A DNA stretch of 64,000 bases, from contig CBDFHN010000002.1 of the NCBI GenBank assembly GCA_965247735.1, positions 992,001 through 1,056,000 of the forward strand, in the 5' to 3' direction. This stretch comes from JAOXRU01 sp965247735. GTDB lineage: Bacteria; Bacteroidota; Bacteroidia; Flavobacteriales; Flavobacteriaceae. Positions 1 through 8,580 of this stretch are shown piece by piece; position 1 is the stretch's first letter, and each line of letters opens with the position of its first letter. The position numbers and the translations under genes were made by a program. The notes beneath the pieces are model-generated. The model saw only the letters and a program-made list of their open reading frames with translations, was not told the DNA's origin and did no database searches.

Positions 1-231
1 TTTAAACCCAAGCGCTTCTTTAAAACCAATAAATTCTTTCTCTAAAAACGGAGAATAAAAAACAGTATAGACCTCTGTTTCAATCTCTTCTACAGATGGA
101 TAAACCACCAACATATCAGATGTAACTTTTAATAAAGCAGGAACTTCATATGTTTTAACTTTAAAAAAACTAAAGTTAGTAAATAATAAAATAAAAATCG
201 GAGCACATAAAACCCATATTCTTCTTTCCAT
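1..231 (-). CDS. Hypothetical protein, N-terminal fragment (runs off left edge)
   Basis: An open frame starts with ATG at 231 and runs leftward out of the window, giving 77 residues. Residues 5-20 are hydrophobic (WVLCAPIFILLFTNF), suggesting a signal peptide or membrane anchor. The rest is soluble and ends in EFIGFKEALGFK. That ending resembles the start of flavobacterial secreted cell-wall hydrolases with a glucosaminidase or lysozyme-like domain, which would suit a neighbour of mltG, but this is inference from a short fragment. The gene lies 200 bp downstream of mltG on the same strand. Confidence 0.55.
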   Translation of the reverse strand, partial: MERRIWVLCAPIFILLFTNFSFFKVKTYEVPALLKVTSDMLVVYPSVEEIETEVYTVFYSPFLEKEFIGFKEALGFK

Positions 232-431
232 ATATCTTACTTTCTTTTAGAACTAATCCCAAATATGTCCTAAAAAATTGAGCGTGCAAAGGTACAAGAA
301 TTTTTTAAATTAAAAATAAATTTCGATGAAAAAACTTTTTCGCCACATGAAATGCACAAATATACCTTCAAAGAAACCATAGTGTATTTATAAAATACTT
401 ATTAACAATTAGTTACGGTTTCAGTATGGAA

Positions 432-1478
432 TTACCTATTTATCCCCATCTTATTTACCCAAGCATGGTATGCTCTTGCATTAGCATTATGTTGTGCTAA
501 AGTTTTTGCAAACTTGTGATATCCAAAATTTGTAACATTAGCTACAAAATAAAAATAACTATGACTTTCTGCATTTAAAACAGCATCAATTGCCGAAATG
601 TCTGGCATCATAATTGGTCCTGGAGGCACCCCGGCGTTCTGATAGGTATTATATTTAGACGCCAATAATAAATCTTTATTTAAAACACGTTTATAAACCC
701 TATTAAAATCTCCGTTTTTTAATTTTAAGGCATAGATAACTGTTGGATCTGCTTGTAACAACATTCCTTTTTTTAATCTATTAAGGTACACACCTGCAAC
801 CCGAGGACGTTCATCAATCTTTACCGTTTCTTTATGCACAATTGCAGCCAGCGATATTACTTCTTCTGGACTAAGATTTATTTTTTTAGCTTTTGCCAAA
901 CGTTCTTTATTCCAAAAACGCTTATACTCTTGAAGCATTTTATCTCTAAATCTATCTGCAGAAGTATTCCAAAATACCTCGTAGCTATTTGGAATATACA
1001 TTGCTAGTTTAGTATCTGAACTAAATCCATTTTTCGCCAAAAAACTAGCATCATTAAAACTTTTTAATAGCGATACACTATCAGCTTCTATCTGCATTGC
1101 AACTCTACCTGCTAAATTCTCAATGCGCTCCTGATTGTTAAATGATAAACGAACCGCATTATTAGCACTTCGTAAAGTATTTACAATCTCGTTATTATTC
1201 ATCCCTTTTTTAATACAAAATTTACCTGCTTTTATATTAGATGCATATCCTTTTTTCTGTGCAACAGTGATAAAATCATCTAAAGAAAGTAATAATGGCA
1301 TTAGTTGTTCTTTAACATCATCGAAATTAGCTGTACTTTTTATATAAATACATGCTTTTTCATTTGTAAAACCAGTATTGGGATTAAAAACTGCTTTATA
1401 AATACTATAGGCAAAAAAACCACCTACTAGAATTCCAACTAAAGCAATAATTGTTATTATTTTTTTTATATATGACAT
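432..1478 (-). CDS. mltG: Endolytic murein transglycosylase MltG (YceG-like)
   Basis: 348 residues, close to the family length. One N-terminal membrane helix (about residues 7-26) anchors the enzyme, with the catalytic domain in the periplasm. The YceG signature is present: AAIVHKET with the predicted catalytic Glu217, followed by RPRVAGVYLNRL and the LQADPTVIYAL motif. MltG cleaves nascent glycan strands and so sets their length during peptidoglycan synthesis. It is the third gene of the run dapF - GNAT - mltG and starts 3 bp after the acetyltransferase stop, so co-transcription is very likely. Linkage with dapF (meso-diaminopimelate synthesis) makes this a cell-wall cluster. Confidence 0.93.
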   Translation of the reverse strand: MSYIKKIITIIALVGILVGGFFAYSIYKAVFNPNTGFTNEKACIYIKSTANFDDVKEQLMPLLLSLDDFITVAQKKGYASNIKAGKFCIKKGMNNNEIVNTLRSANNAVRLSFNNQERIENLAGRVAMQIEADSVSLLKSFNDASFLAKNGFSSDTKLAMYIPNSYEVFWNTSADRFRDKMLQEYKRFWNKERLAKAKKINLSPEEVISLAAIVHKETVKIDERPRVAGVYLNRLKKGMLLQADPTVIYALKLKNGDFNRVYKRVLNKDLLLASKYNTYQNAGVPPGPIMMPDISAIDAVLNAESHSYFYFVANVTNFGYHKFAKTLAQHNANARAYHAWVNKMGINR

Positions 1479-1481
1479 TCT

Positions 1482-2006
1482 TTATTTTATTTTTTGATAA
1501 ACCAATTCATCTTTATACACCCCACTTACACAATTCCAATCTTTTTTTACTCCTGTATTTACAAACCCTAAAGTTTCAAATAGCTTAATACTTGCTTTAT
1601 TATCCTCTCCAATAGTTGCATAAATTTGATGAAGTGCCAATTTATCAAAAGAATATTTGATTAACAATTCTAATGCTTCTTTTCCTTTTCCTTGTCCTCT
1701 TTTATTTTTATCATAAACAATAACTCCAACTCCTGCTCTACTATTTTTAGGATTAAAATCATATAAATCTATAAAACCAATAACAGCATCTGTTTCTTGC
1801 TCGCAAATTACCAAACGTAATTGTTTTACCTCATAAATATCACGTAATGCATTATCTAGATATTGCTGTAAAACATGTTTAGAATACGGTGTAATGGTAT
1901 CACTTACTTCCCAAACTTCTTCATCATTTTCTAACTTGAAGAGATAATTCAAATCTGACTTCTCCAAAGCTCTTAAATACACTGTTTTTCCTTTTAATGT
2001 AATCAT
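1482..2006 (-). CDS. GNAT-family N-acetyltransferase (RimJ/RimL-like)
   Basis: A GNAT fold protein of the Acetyltransf_3 / RimJ-RimL type. Visible motifs are the N-terminal VYLRALEKSDL, the acetyl-CoA loop region around KNKRGQGKGKEAL, and the C-terminal NKASIKLFETLGF. The start at 2006 is chosen because its ATG overlaps the dapF stop as ATGA, a classic coupled junction; an ATG two codons earlier is possible. The substrate cannot be read from sequence: family members acetylate ribosomal proteins, other N-termini, amino sugars or antibiotics. Position between dapF and mltG may mean a cell-wall role, but this arrangement could also be only convenience. Confidence 0.85.
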   Translation of the reverse strand: MITLKGKTVYLRALEKSDLNYLFKLENDEEVWEVSDTITPYSKHVLQQYLDNALRDIYEVKQLRLVICEQETDAVIGFIDLYDFNPKNSRAGVGVIVYDKNKRGQGKGKEALELLIKYSFDKLALHQIYATIGEDNKASIKLFETLGFVNTGVKKDWNCVSGVYKDELVYQKIK

Positions 2007-2776
2007 CCCCAATATCCTTTAAAAACCTGAGTTGCTGGGCCTGTTAAAAATATATTTTCATACCCTACTTCCGCTTTTTCAAAACTTACTTTTAATGCTC
2101 CACCCAAAGTTTTTAGCTCTATTTCTTTTTCTTTAACAACATCAGTATTATGCATTGCCAAAGCAACAGCGGTAACTCCAGTGCCACAAGAAAGGGTTTC
2201 ATCTTCAACTCCACGTTCGTATGTTCTTACATCAAATAGCGTCTCGTTTATTTGGTGCACAAAATTAATATTACTTCCTACTTCACCATATTTGCCATAG
2301 CGTAACTTAGCTCCTTCTTTCTTTATATTCATTTTTTGCAAATCAGTTACCAATTGCACATGATGTGGCGATCCCGTATCTAAAAACGAATACGAATCAA
2401 AACTAGATATTTTAGCTACATCCATCATTTGTAAACTTACAATTCCATCATTTATTGTAGCACTGTGATATCCATCTATTGCCATAAAACGAGTCTCGTT
2501 AGCAATAATTCCTAAAAAATTAGCAAAAGCGACAATACACCTACCTCCATTTCCACACATTGTACTTTCATTACCATCGGCATTATAATAGCACATTTTA
2601 AAATCTAATGTTTCATCTTTTTCCAATAGTATAAATCCGTCTGCTCCTACTCCAAATTTGCGGTCGCACATCTTATTAATCAACACCGAATCATTTTTTG
2701 GGAAAACTTGCTCTCTATTATCTATGATAACAAAATCATTTCCTGTTCCTTGGTATTTATAAAACGTAATTTGCAT
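2003..2776 (-). CDS. dapF: Diaminopimelate epimerase
   Basis: 257 residues. DapF interconverts LL- and meso-diaminopimelate, the last step before lysine and the cross-linking residue of Gram-negative peptidoglycan. Both active-site cysteines are present: Cys74 in STMCGNGGRC and Cys197 in ETLSCGTGVTA. The N-terminal YQGTGNDFVIIDN substrate motif is also intact. The enzyme is cytoplasmic. The gene heads the minus-strand operon that continues into the acetyltransferase (ATGA overlap) and mltG. A good -7 element (TATCTTTG) lies about 20 bp upstream of the start codon. Confidence 0.96.
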   Translation of the reverse strand: MQITFYKYQGTGNDFVIIDNREQVFPKNDSVLINKMCDRKFGVGADGFILLEKDETLDFKMCYYNADGNESTMCGNGGRCIVAFANFLGIIANETRFMAIDGYHSATINDGIVSLQMMDVAKISSFDSYSFLDTGSPHHVQLVTDLQKMNIKKEGAKLRYGKYGEVGSNINFVHQINETLFDVRTYERGVEDETLSCGTGVTAVALAMHNTDVVKEKEIELKTLGGALKVSFEKAEVGYENIFLTGPATQVFKGYWG

Positions 2777-2796
2777 CTAATTCTATGTTTTAAACA

Positions 2797-2804
2797 CAAA
2801 GATA
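2797..2804 (-). promoter_or_regulatory. Bacteroidota -7 element of dapF
   Basis: TATCTTTG on the minus strand, a perfect TAnnTTTG, placing the transcript start near 2793 and giving a leader under 20 nt. A clear TTG at the -33 position was not found. Confidence 0.55.
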
Positions 2805-3015
2805 GCATTTATTTAAGGTAATTTTAGCAGTTAAAGCCACGTTAAAAATTTTCCTGATTTTTGTTAAATTTCTTATTTTTATCAAAAAAAGTAAATCATT
2901 TTACTTAACACACTATATTACACTTGTCTCAAATAGAGAAAAGTAACACTTTTAAACCGATAACAAACACTAATTTCTCTAACTAGCTATAGAGAATGTA
3001 AAAAAAAAGGAGAAC

Positions 3016-4398
3016 ATGAAAAAGACAATTAGCTTACTCGGAATTGCCATTTTAGCAGGAACAATTACGCTAAGCGCATACAAACTACTTTTCGAAAAAG
3101 AAAGTAACTTTATTAATAGCCCTCAAGAAAAAGCAAGAGTATTCACAACAAATAATACTACTGCACCAATGTTTACTGCCGAAAAGCTAGATTTTACTTC
3201 TGCTGCCGAAAAAACAATACATTCAGTCGTGCACGTAAAAAACTTAACCACAACCAGCAATCGCTCTAATATTATGGAGTTCTTTTATGGACAAGGAAGG
3301 ACTCAGCGTCAACAAGTAGGTACAGGATCTGGGGTAATTATTTCTCCTGATGGATATATTGTAACCAATAACCATGTAATTGCTAACTCTTCTCAATTAC
3401 AGGTAACACTCAACAACAACAAAACATATGATGCAAAACTTATAGGTACCGACCCTGAATCTGACATTGCTTTATTAAAAATTGAAGCTGATGAAAAACT
3501 ACCTTCTCTAACCTTTGGCGATTCTGATGCCTCAAAAATTGGAGAATGGGTATTAGCAGTCGGAAACCCATTTAACCTTACCTCTACAGTTACAGCGGGT
3601 ATTATTAGTGCCAAAGCCAGAGATTTGGGCAAAAACCAATCATTTATTCAAACCGATGCTGCAGTAAACCCTGGAAATAGTGGAGGCGCATTAGTAAACA
3701 CCAATGGAGATCTAATTGGAATTAATACCGCTATAACCTCTAAAACAGGCTCATATGTCGGTTATTCATTTGCAGTACCAAGTAATAATGCAAAAAAAAT
3801 TGTAAATGATATTTTAGAATACGGTAATGTACAAAAAGGAATGTTAGGAATTCAAGGTACTGGGCTTAATGACTTAAATACTGATGAATTAAAAATTGAT
3901 GAAACCCAAGGGGTGTATATTAGCAAAGTATTGGAGGATTCTGGTGCAGAAGAAGCTGGTATTAAAGAAGGAGATATTATTAAGCAAATAGACGATATTT
4001 CCGTCTCAAAAATGTCAAATCTAACAGGATATATTAGCACTAAAAGACCAGGTGACGAAGTTTCTGTTCAGGTATTTAGATCTGGAAAGATAAAAACAAT
4101 ACCAGTAACCCTTAAAAGAAATAATATTTTTGAAATTCCAAACCTAGGTTTTAGCGTTAAAAACCTATCTAAAAAAGATAAAAAAATATTTAAGACAAAT
4201 GAAGGTGTTAAAATTACCAAAACCGCTCCTTATATGGGGAACTCATTGGTTGGAAAAGTACTTATAGAAATTAATGGCGAGAAAATAAGAAATGTTGAAG
4301 ATGCAAGAATAGCATCAAAAACATTTCAACAATACCAAAGGCCCTCTGTGATAATACTTAATAAAAAAAGAGAAAGAGAACGTTTGATTTTTCAATAA
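3016..4398 (+). CDS. Do/HtrA-family periplasmic serine protease
   Basis: 460 residues. An N-terminal signal anchor (residues 4-22) precedes a trypsin-like domain with the triad His120 (VTNNHVI), Asp150 (DPESDIALLK) and Ser222 (NPGNSGGAL). Two PDZ-like modules follow: a clear one around residues 275-370 and a shorter divergent one at about 385-455. Do-type proteases degrade or refold damaged envelope proteins. The start codon is preceded by AAGGAG six bases upstream, a Shine-Dalgarno-like match that is unusual in this phylum and in this window. Monocistronic: it ends at a strong hairpin terminator before the GAPDH gene. Confidence 0.94.
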   Translation: MKKTISLLGIAILAGTITLSAYKLLFEKESNFINSPQEKARVFTTNNTTAPMFTAEKLDFTSAAEKTIHSVVHVKNLTTTSNRSNIMEFFYGQGRTQRQQVGTGSGVIISPDGYIVTNNHVIANSSQLQVTLNNNKTYDAKLIGTDPESDIALLKIEADEKLPSLTFGDSDASKIGEWVLAVGNPFNLTSTVTAGIISAKARDLGKNQSFIQTDAAVNPGNSGGALVNTNGDLIGINTAITSKTGSYVGYSFAVPSNNAKKIVNDILEYGNVQKGMLGIQGTGLNDLNTDELKIDETQGVYISKVLEDSGAEEAGIKEGDIIKQIDDISVSKMSNLTGYISTKRPGDEVSVQVFRSGKIKTIPVTLKRNNIFEIPNLGFSVKNLSKKDKKIFKTNEGVKITKTAPYMGNSLVGKVLIEINGEKIRNVEDARIASKTFQQYQRPSVIILNKKRERERLIFQ

Positions 4399-4422
4399 AA
4401 ACATACCAAAAAACTTATTTTT

Positions 4423-4453
4423 AAAGCACGCTATCGAAAAGCGTGCTTTTTTT
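4423..4453 (+). terminator. Rho-independent terminator after htrA-like gene
   Basis: Ten-bp stem AAAGCACGCT / AGCGTGCTTT (4423-4432 with 4440-4449), 7-nt loop, then a T-run. Located 25 bp past the protease stop. Confidence 0.9.
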
Positions 4454-4488
4454 ATTCGTTTTATGCTTACGAAAACGTTTGAAATCTA

Positions 4489-4496
4489 TACTTTTG
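4489..4496 (+). promoter_or_regulatory. -7 element of GAPDH gene
   Basis: TACTTTTG, a perfect TAnnTTTG, 36 bp before the preferred GAPDH start at 4533. It also argues against the longer in-frame start at 4443, which would lie upstream of the promoter. Confidence 0.65.
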
Positions 4497-4532
4497 CCAA
4501 AATTTTTAAATTCAACCTTTAAACAAATACCT

Positions 4533-5978
4533 ATGAGTTTTAGTAAAACTTATGAAAAAGAGTTAGCTTTCCAAGCAGATCGTAGAAAAGCTACAACAGA
4601 ATTTATTAAAATCGTTAGCGACCTTTGGTACGACAAATCAATTGAAATTGTCCTTTTCAAAAACCAACTTATCGATAAAAATGTAAGCGAAATAATAAAC
4701 TTACATGAATATGCTGGAAAATTTGTTGAAAAACCGATTTCTATTTTTGATTCTGTAGAAATATTAAGAGCTATTAACGCTATTAAACTTCCTCCAGCAA
4801 AGTTAGATATCGGAAAATTAACCCATGAATATCACTTACAAGAAAATACACATAATGATGCTAAAGCATTTGTGATAGACATTCTTAAGGACGCTAAAGA
4901 AACCGAAAATATAAAACCAAAAGACGTTGTGCTTTATGGATTTGGAAGAATTGGAAGACTAGTAGCTAGAGAACTTATGGCAAAAACTGGTAAAGGCAAC
5001 CAGATGAGACTTAGAGCCATTGTTACTAGAGGGAAAATTGATGCTGAAATATTAGAAAAAAGAGCAGCATTATTAAGAACAGATTCTGTTCATGGTCATT
5101 TTCCTGGTACTGTAAATATTGATATTGAAAACAATGCACTAATTATCAATGGCACTACAGTACATATGATTATTGCAAATCAACCAGAAGATATTGACTA
5201 TACAAAATACGGTATCAATGATGCACTAATTATAGACAATACTGGTGTTTTTAGAGATAAAAAAGCATTATCAAGACATTTAACCAAGGGAGCAAGCAAA
5301 GTTTTACTTACAGCTCCTGGTAAAGGAGTGCCAAATATTGTACATGGTGTTAACCATACAAATTTTGACCCTGATAAAGTAGACATCTTTTCAGCGGCTT
5401 CTTGTACTACCAATGCAATTACCCCTATTTTAAAAGTAGTTGAAGACAATTTTGGTGTTGTAAAAGGACATTTAGAAACGATACACGCTTATACAAACGA
5501 CCAAAACTTGGTTGATAACATGCATAGCAAATACCGTAGAGGTAGAGCTGCAGCATTAAATATGGTAATTACAGAAACCGGAGCTGGTAAAGCTGTTGCT
5601 AAAGCATTGCCTTCTCTTGCTGGAAAACTAACTTCTAATGCTATTAGGGTTCCTGTTCCTAATGGATCGCTAGTGGTTCTTAATTTAGAATTTGAAAAAG
5701 CAACTACAAAAGAAGAATTGAATGCTATCATGAAAAAAACAGCATTAAACGGTGATTTGGTGGAGCAAATCAGATACTCTATGAGTAATGAATTGGTATC
5801 TTCTGATATAGTTGGCACCTCTTCCCCTTCTATTTTTGATAGCAACGCTACTATAGTAACTCCAGAAGGAAAAAATGTAGTATTATATATATGGTATGAT
5901 AACGAATATGGTTACTCTCACCAAGTAATTCGTTTAGCAAAATATATTGCTAAAGTTAGAAGATTTACTTTTTATTAG
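4533..5978 (+). CDS. Glyceraldehyde-3-phosphate dehydrogenase, long Bacteroidota form
   Basis: 481 residues from the ATG at 4533. About 125 extra N-terminal residues (MSFSKTYEKELAFQADRRKA...) precede a normal GAPDH. The NAD-binding site VVLYGFGRIGRL and the catalytic ASCTTNAI cysteine are intact, followed by the usual C-terminal WYDNEYGYSHQV. This long type occurs in Bacteroidota alongside a normal-length paralogue. It catalyses the reversible oxidation of glyceraldehyde-3-phosphate to 1,3-bisphosphoglycerate; whether it serves glycolysis or gluconeogenesis cannot be told here. An in-frame start 30 codons earlier is rejected because of the promoter at 4489 and because family members begin at MSFSK. 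Confidence 0.93.
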   Translation: MSFSKTYEKELAFQADRRKATTEFIKIVSDLWYDKSIEIVLFKNQLIDKNVSEIINLHEYAGKFVEKPISIFDSVEILRAINAIKLPPAKLDIGKLTHEYHLQENTHNDAKAFVIDILKDAKETENIKPKDVVLYGFGRIGRLVARELMAKTGKGNQMRLRAIVTRGKIDAEILEKRAALLRTDSVHGHFPGTVNIDIENNALIINGTTVHMIIANQPEDIDYTKYGINDALIIDNTGVFRDKKALSRHLTKGASKVLLTAPGKGVPNIVHGVNHTNFDPDKVDIFSAASCTTNAITPILKVVEDNFGVVKGHLETIHAYTNDQNLVDNMHSKYRRGRAAALNMVITETGAGKAVAKALPSLAGKLTSNAIRVPVPNGSLVVLNLEFEKATTKEELNAIMKKTALNGDLVEQIRYSMSNELVSSDIVGTSSPSIFDSNATIVTPEGKNVVLYIWYDNEYGYSHQVIRLAKYIAKVRRFTFY

Positions 5979-5997
5979 AATAGCTTAATTAAAATCT

Positions 5998-6005
5998 TAT
6001 TTTTG
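5998..6005 (+). promoter_or_regulatory. -7 element upstream of the 6072 gene
   Basis: TATTTTTG, perfect TAnnTTTG, predicted start near 6009. The transcript would begin just before the hairpin at 6014-6042. Confidence 0.5.
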
Positions 6006-6013
6006 TACAACAT

Positions 6014-6042
6014 ATTAGGATGTAACTTCGTTACATCCTAAT
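6014..6042 (+). other. 13-bp perfect hairpin in the 5' leader of the 6072 gene
   Basis: ATTAGGATGTAAC pairs perfectly with GTTACATCCTAAT across a TTC loop. No T-run follows, so it is a poor intrinsic terminator for GAPDH. It lies right after a predicted transcription start and could protect the 5' end of the next mRNA. Confidence 0.6.
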
Positions 6043-6071
6043 AACACTATGAAAAAATACTATATACTTAA

Positions 6072-6692
6072 ATGAGAAATTTTAGCAAATACATAAGTCT
6101 GCTACTACTTTTGTTCCTTACACATATTAGTAGCGCACAAGTAACAGCCCAAGAAGACAACCTATCACTAGATAAAGGTACTATTGACAGTCAATTTGAA
6201 TTTCTTTTAAAAAAATCGGGAAACTACAATAACAATAATATTTCTTATGAAGTTGTAAAACGATTTTGGGTAAATAAAATAAGAAAGAATATTCTTGATA
6301 CCCTTAAACTAAACTCTGACAAGATTAATGAGTTAAAACATACCATTAATACACAACAATCAGAAACCGATGCCTTAAAAAACAGTTTAAGCAAAACAAC
6401 AGAAAATCTATCGGCAGTTACTGGCGAAAAAGATAACATGACTATTTTAGGTATTTCCTTAAACAAAGGATCCTATAATTTTATGGTATGGACCATTATA
6501 ATAGTGTTATTTATTTTTCTTTTGCTATTTATCTATAAGTTTAGAAATAGTAATATTTTAACTCAGGAAGCAAGAAGTTCGCTTTCGGAATTAGAAAGTG
6601 AATATGAAGAGCATAGAAGAAAAGCATTAGAAAGAGAACAAAAAGTAAGACGTCAATTACAAGACGAGCTAAACAAACAAAAAAACAAATAA
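6072..6692 (+). CDS. Conserved hypothetical coiled-coil membrane protein
   Basis: 206 residues, no recognised family. An N-terminal signal peptide (residues 1-22, ending near SSAQ) is followed by a helical region with a coiled coil at about residues 75-120. One membrane segment follows at about 135-157 (FMVWTIIIVLFIFLLLFIYKF), then a charged tail rich in E, R, K and Q predicted to be cytoplasmic coiled coil. This topology suits a tether or scaffold between periplasm and cytoplasm. It sits between GAPDH and trmD, and I cannot assign a function. Confidence 0.8.
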   Translation: MRNFSKYISLLLLLFLTHISSAQVTAQEDNLSLDKGTIDSQFEFLLKKSGNYNNNNISYEVVKRFWVNKIRKNILDTLKLNSDKINELKHTINTQQSETDALKNSLSKTTENLSAVTGEKDNMTILGISLNKGSYNFMVWTIIIVLFIFLLLFIYKFRNSNILTQEARSSLSELESEYEEHRRKALEREQKVRRQLQDELNKQKNK

Positions 6693-6708
6693 AAGAGTTA
6701 AAAATTCT

Positions 6709-6752
6709 TTTGGGAAAGTAAAAAATCGTGTCATATTTTTGATGCGATTTTT
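6709..6752 (+). promoter_or_regulatory. trmD promoter overlapping a hairpin
   Basis: TTTG (6709-6712) and TATTTTTG (6734-6741) are spaced 21 bp apart. The -7 box lies in the loop of a hairpin AAAAATCG / CGATTTTT (6721-6728 with 6745-6752) that could end the upstream transcript, so terminator and promoter share the same bases. Confidence 0.45.
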
Positions 6753-6820
6753 TATTTCAATCTATCATTCAAAATTAAGTATATTTCTTTGCACCTTTGC
6801 AAAACAAAATTACGACTATC

Positions 6821-7495
6821 ATGCGTATAGATATTATTACTGTTGTACCCGATTTGCTGAAAAGTCCTTTTGAAGCTTCAATTCTAAAAAGAGCTATCGA
6901 CAAAGGTTTAGTAGAAATACATTTTCACAACTTAAGAGATTACACAACAAACAATTATAAAACCGTTGATGATTATCAATTTGGTGGTGGTGCTGGAATG
7001 GTAATGATGATAGAACCTATAGACAAATGCATCACCAAGCTTAAAAGCGAAAGAACTTACGATGAAATCGTTTATATGACACCAGATGGAAAAACCTTAA
7101 ACCAAGGAACTGCCAACCATATGTCACTCAAAGAGAACATTATTATATTGTGCGGTCATTATAAAGGTATTGACCAACGAGTTCGAGATCTATTTATTAC
7201 TAAAGAAATATCTATTGGTGATTATGTACTTTCTGGTGGAGAATTAGGGGCTGCTGTACTATGCGATACTATCATAAGACTAATACCTGGAGTTTTAGGA
7301 GATGAGACATCAGCACTAACAGATTCTTTTCAAGACAATCTATTAGCACCTCCTGTATACACTAGACCTTCAGAATACAAAGGATTAAAAGTCCCTGAGG
7401 TTCTACTAAGCGGAAACTTTCCGAAAATAGAAAAATGGAGAGATGATCAGGCTTTAGCACGTACCAAAAAACTTAGACCGGATCTATTAGATTAA
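6821..7495 (+). CDS. trmD: tRNA (guanine-N1)-methyltransferase TrmD
   Basis: 224 residues from the ATG at 6821; an in-frame TTG eight codons earlier is less likely because the family starts MRIDIITVVP. TrmD uses S-adenosylmethionine to methylate G37 next to the anticodon of tRNAs for Leu, Pro and Arg, which prevents +1 frameshifting. SPOUT trefoil-knot motifs are clear: MTPDGKTLNQ, LCGHYKGIDQRV and GDYVLSGGELGA. The conserved DSFQ...L..P.YTRP segment follows. It precedes rplS, as in many bacteria. Confidence 0.96.
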   Translation: MRIDIITVVPDLLKSPFEASILKRAIDKGLVEIHFHNLRDYTTNNYKTVDDYQFGGGAGMVMMIEPIDKCITKLKSERTYDEIVYMTPDGKTLNQGTANHMSLKENIIILCGHYKGIDQRVRDLFITKEISIGDYVLSGGELGAAVLCDTIIRLIPGVLGDETSALTDSFQDNLLAPPVYTRPSEYKGLKVPEVLLSGNFPKIEKWRDDQALARTKKLRPDLLD

Positions 7496-7595
7496 TCAAC
7501 AACCTGAATACAATCAAACAAGGTAGACTTCTGAAAATACTAATTTAATTTCAATGGAGTTAAACCCGTAGTGGCATTAAAATTCATTATTTTAA

Positions 7596-7625
7596 TTGCC
7601 AATTCATAAATAAGCCTTATTTTTG
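7596..7625 (+). promoter_or_regulatory. rplS promoter
   Basis: TTG at 7596-7598, 19-bp spacer, TATTTTTG at 7618-7625: a textbook Bacteroidota promoter. Predicted start near 7629 leaves a leader of about 70 nt before rplS. Confidence 0.75.
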
Positions 7626-7697
7626 CAACCGAATTAGACCAACCTCTGACGATAATCGTGAATGTTGCTTTAACATAAAAATAAATTCTATTTAAAA

Positions 7698-8048
7698 ATG
7701 GGATCATTATTAAAATTTGTAGAAGACGAATTTGTAACAAAAAAAGAATTTCCTGAATTTTCTGCAGGAGATACTATCACTGTTTATTACGAAATTAAAG
7801 AAGGTGAAAAAACACGTACTCAGTTTTTTAGAGGTGTTGTTATTCAAAGAAGAGGTTCTGGTAACACAGAAACATTCACCATCAGAAAAATGTCTGGTGC
7901 TTTTGGAGTAGAACGTATCTTTCCAGTACACATGCCAGCATTGCAAAAAATAGAAATCAATAAGAAAGGTAAAGTAAGAAGAGCTCGTATCTTTTACTTT
8001 AGAGGTCTTACTGGTAAAAAAGCAAGAATTAAAGAAGTTAGACGTTAG
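7698..8048 (+). CDS. rplS: 50S ribosomal protein L19
   Basis: 116 residues, matching the L19 family. L19 sits at the interface of the two ribosomal subunits. Conserved blocks include FSAGDTITVYYEIKEGEKTR, FRGVVIQRRGSG and TIRKMSGAFGVERIFP, with the basic C-terminus KVRRARIFYFRGLTGKKAR. The gene has its own promoter and ends at a strong terminator, so it is a single-gene unit rather than part of a trmD-rplS operon. Confidence 0.98.
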   Translation: MGSLLKFVEDEFVTKKEFPEFSAGDTITVYYEIKEGEKTRTQFFRGVVIQRRGSGNTETFTIRKMSGAFGVERIFPVHMPALQKIEINKKGKVRRARIFYFRGLTGKKARIKEVRR

Positions 8049-8070
8049 TCCTTCATCTTTAAAAATAGCA

Positions 8071-8098
8071 AAAGCGCACTTTATAAGTGCGCTTTTTT
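8071..8098 (+). terminator. Terminator after rplS
   Basis: Eleven-bp stem AAAGCGCACTT / AAGTGCGCTTT with a 3-nt loop and T-run. It could also act on leftward transcripts. Confidence 0.92.
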
Positions 8099-8339
8099 TG
8101 GTTTATAGGTTTTCAACAATTGTTAATAACTCTGGTTAATAGACTGTTAACTTCTAATCTTCTATTTCTCTCCTTTATCAAAAAGTTTTTATTACTTTTA
8201 TAATATCAGAAAGGGATTTAGTTATGCTACTTACCTTAAACAAGAAAACGTTCTTTATCATATTGTTTTTCGAGATATCGTTTATAATTCTATGTGAGTT
8301 ATTTTAAAACCGTGTCAAACTTTTAAAATCATTTTCTTT

Positions 8340-8580
8340 TTTAAGTTATTGCTTTTATCACTTTCAAGGAGTGAATTAGAATAAAAGCACTAAATATTTT
8401 GAATATTTGGTATCGAAAAGCATAATCGGTGTTCTCTTTTTATATCTAATTTAGATGCAAAAATAACACCAATAGAAATTGTTTATTTATTTTAGGTTAT
8501 TTATAACTTTTAGTAAAAAAGCAATTCTAAAAAAGCCATGTTAATGTATTATATACACTAATATGGCTTTTGTTTTTTAT
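8340..8580. ncRNA. Candidate structured non-coding RNA between rplS and icd
   Basis: The 735-bp stretch between rplS and icd has no credible ORF. Its second half holds a series of paired elements. TGCTTTTAT / ATAAAAGCA (8350-8358 with 8381-8389) encloses CACT / AGTG. AAATATT / AATATTT (8392-8408) forms a small hairpin. GGTGTT / AACACC (8428-8433 with 8465-8470) encloses the hairpin at 8444-8456. A near-perfect 18-bp hairpin with T-run closes the series at 8531-8578. On the plus strand a weak -7 box (TACTTTTA, 8193-8200) could start it; on the minus strand a perfect TATTTTTG lies at 8458-8465. AT-rich DNA forms chance stems, so this is a candidate only; the strand is not settled and I recognise no known RNA family. 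Confidence 0.35.
8531..8578 (+). terminator. Orphan terminator-like hairpin
   Basis: AAAAGCCAT...TGTA pairs with TACA...ATGGCTTTT with two internal mismatches, followed by a T-rich tail. No protein gene ends here on either strand, which is the main reason to suspect a non-coding transcript. Confidence 0.6.

Noticed and set aside
7540..7740. Minus-strand ORF of 66 codons across the rplS leader
   Set aside because: Overlaps the rplS promoter and gene start, with no family resemblance.
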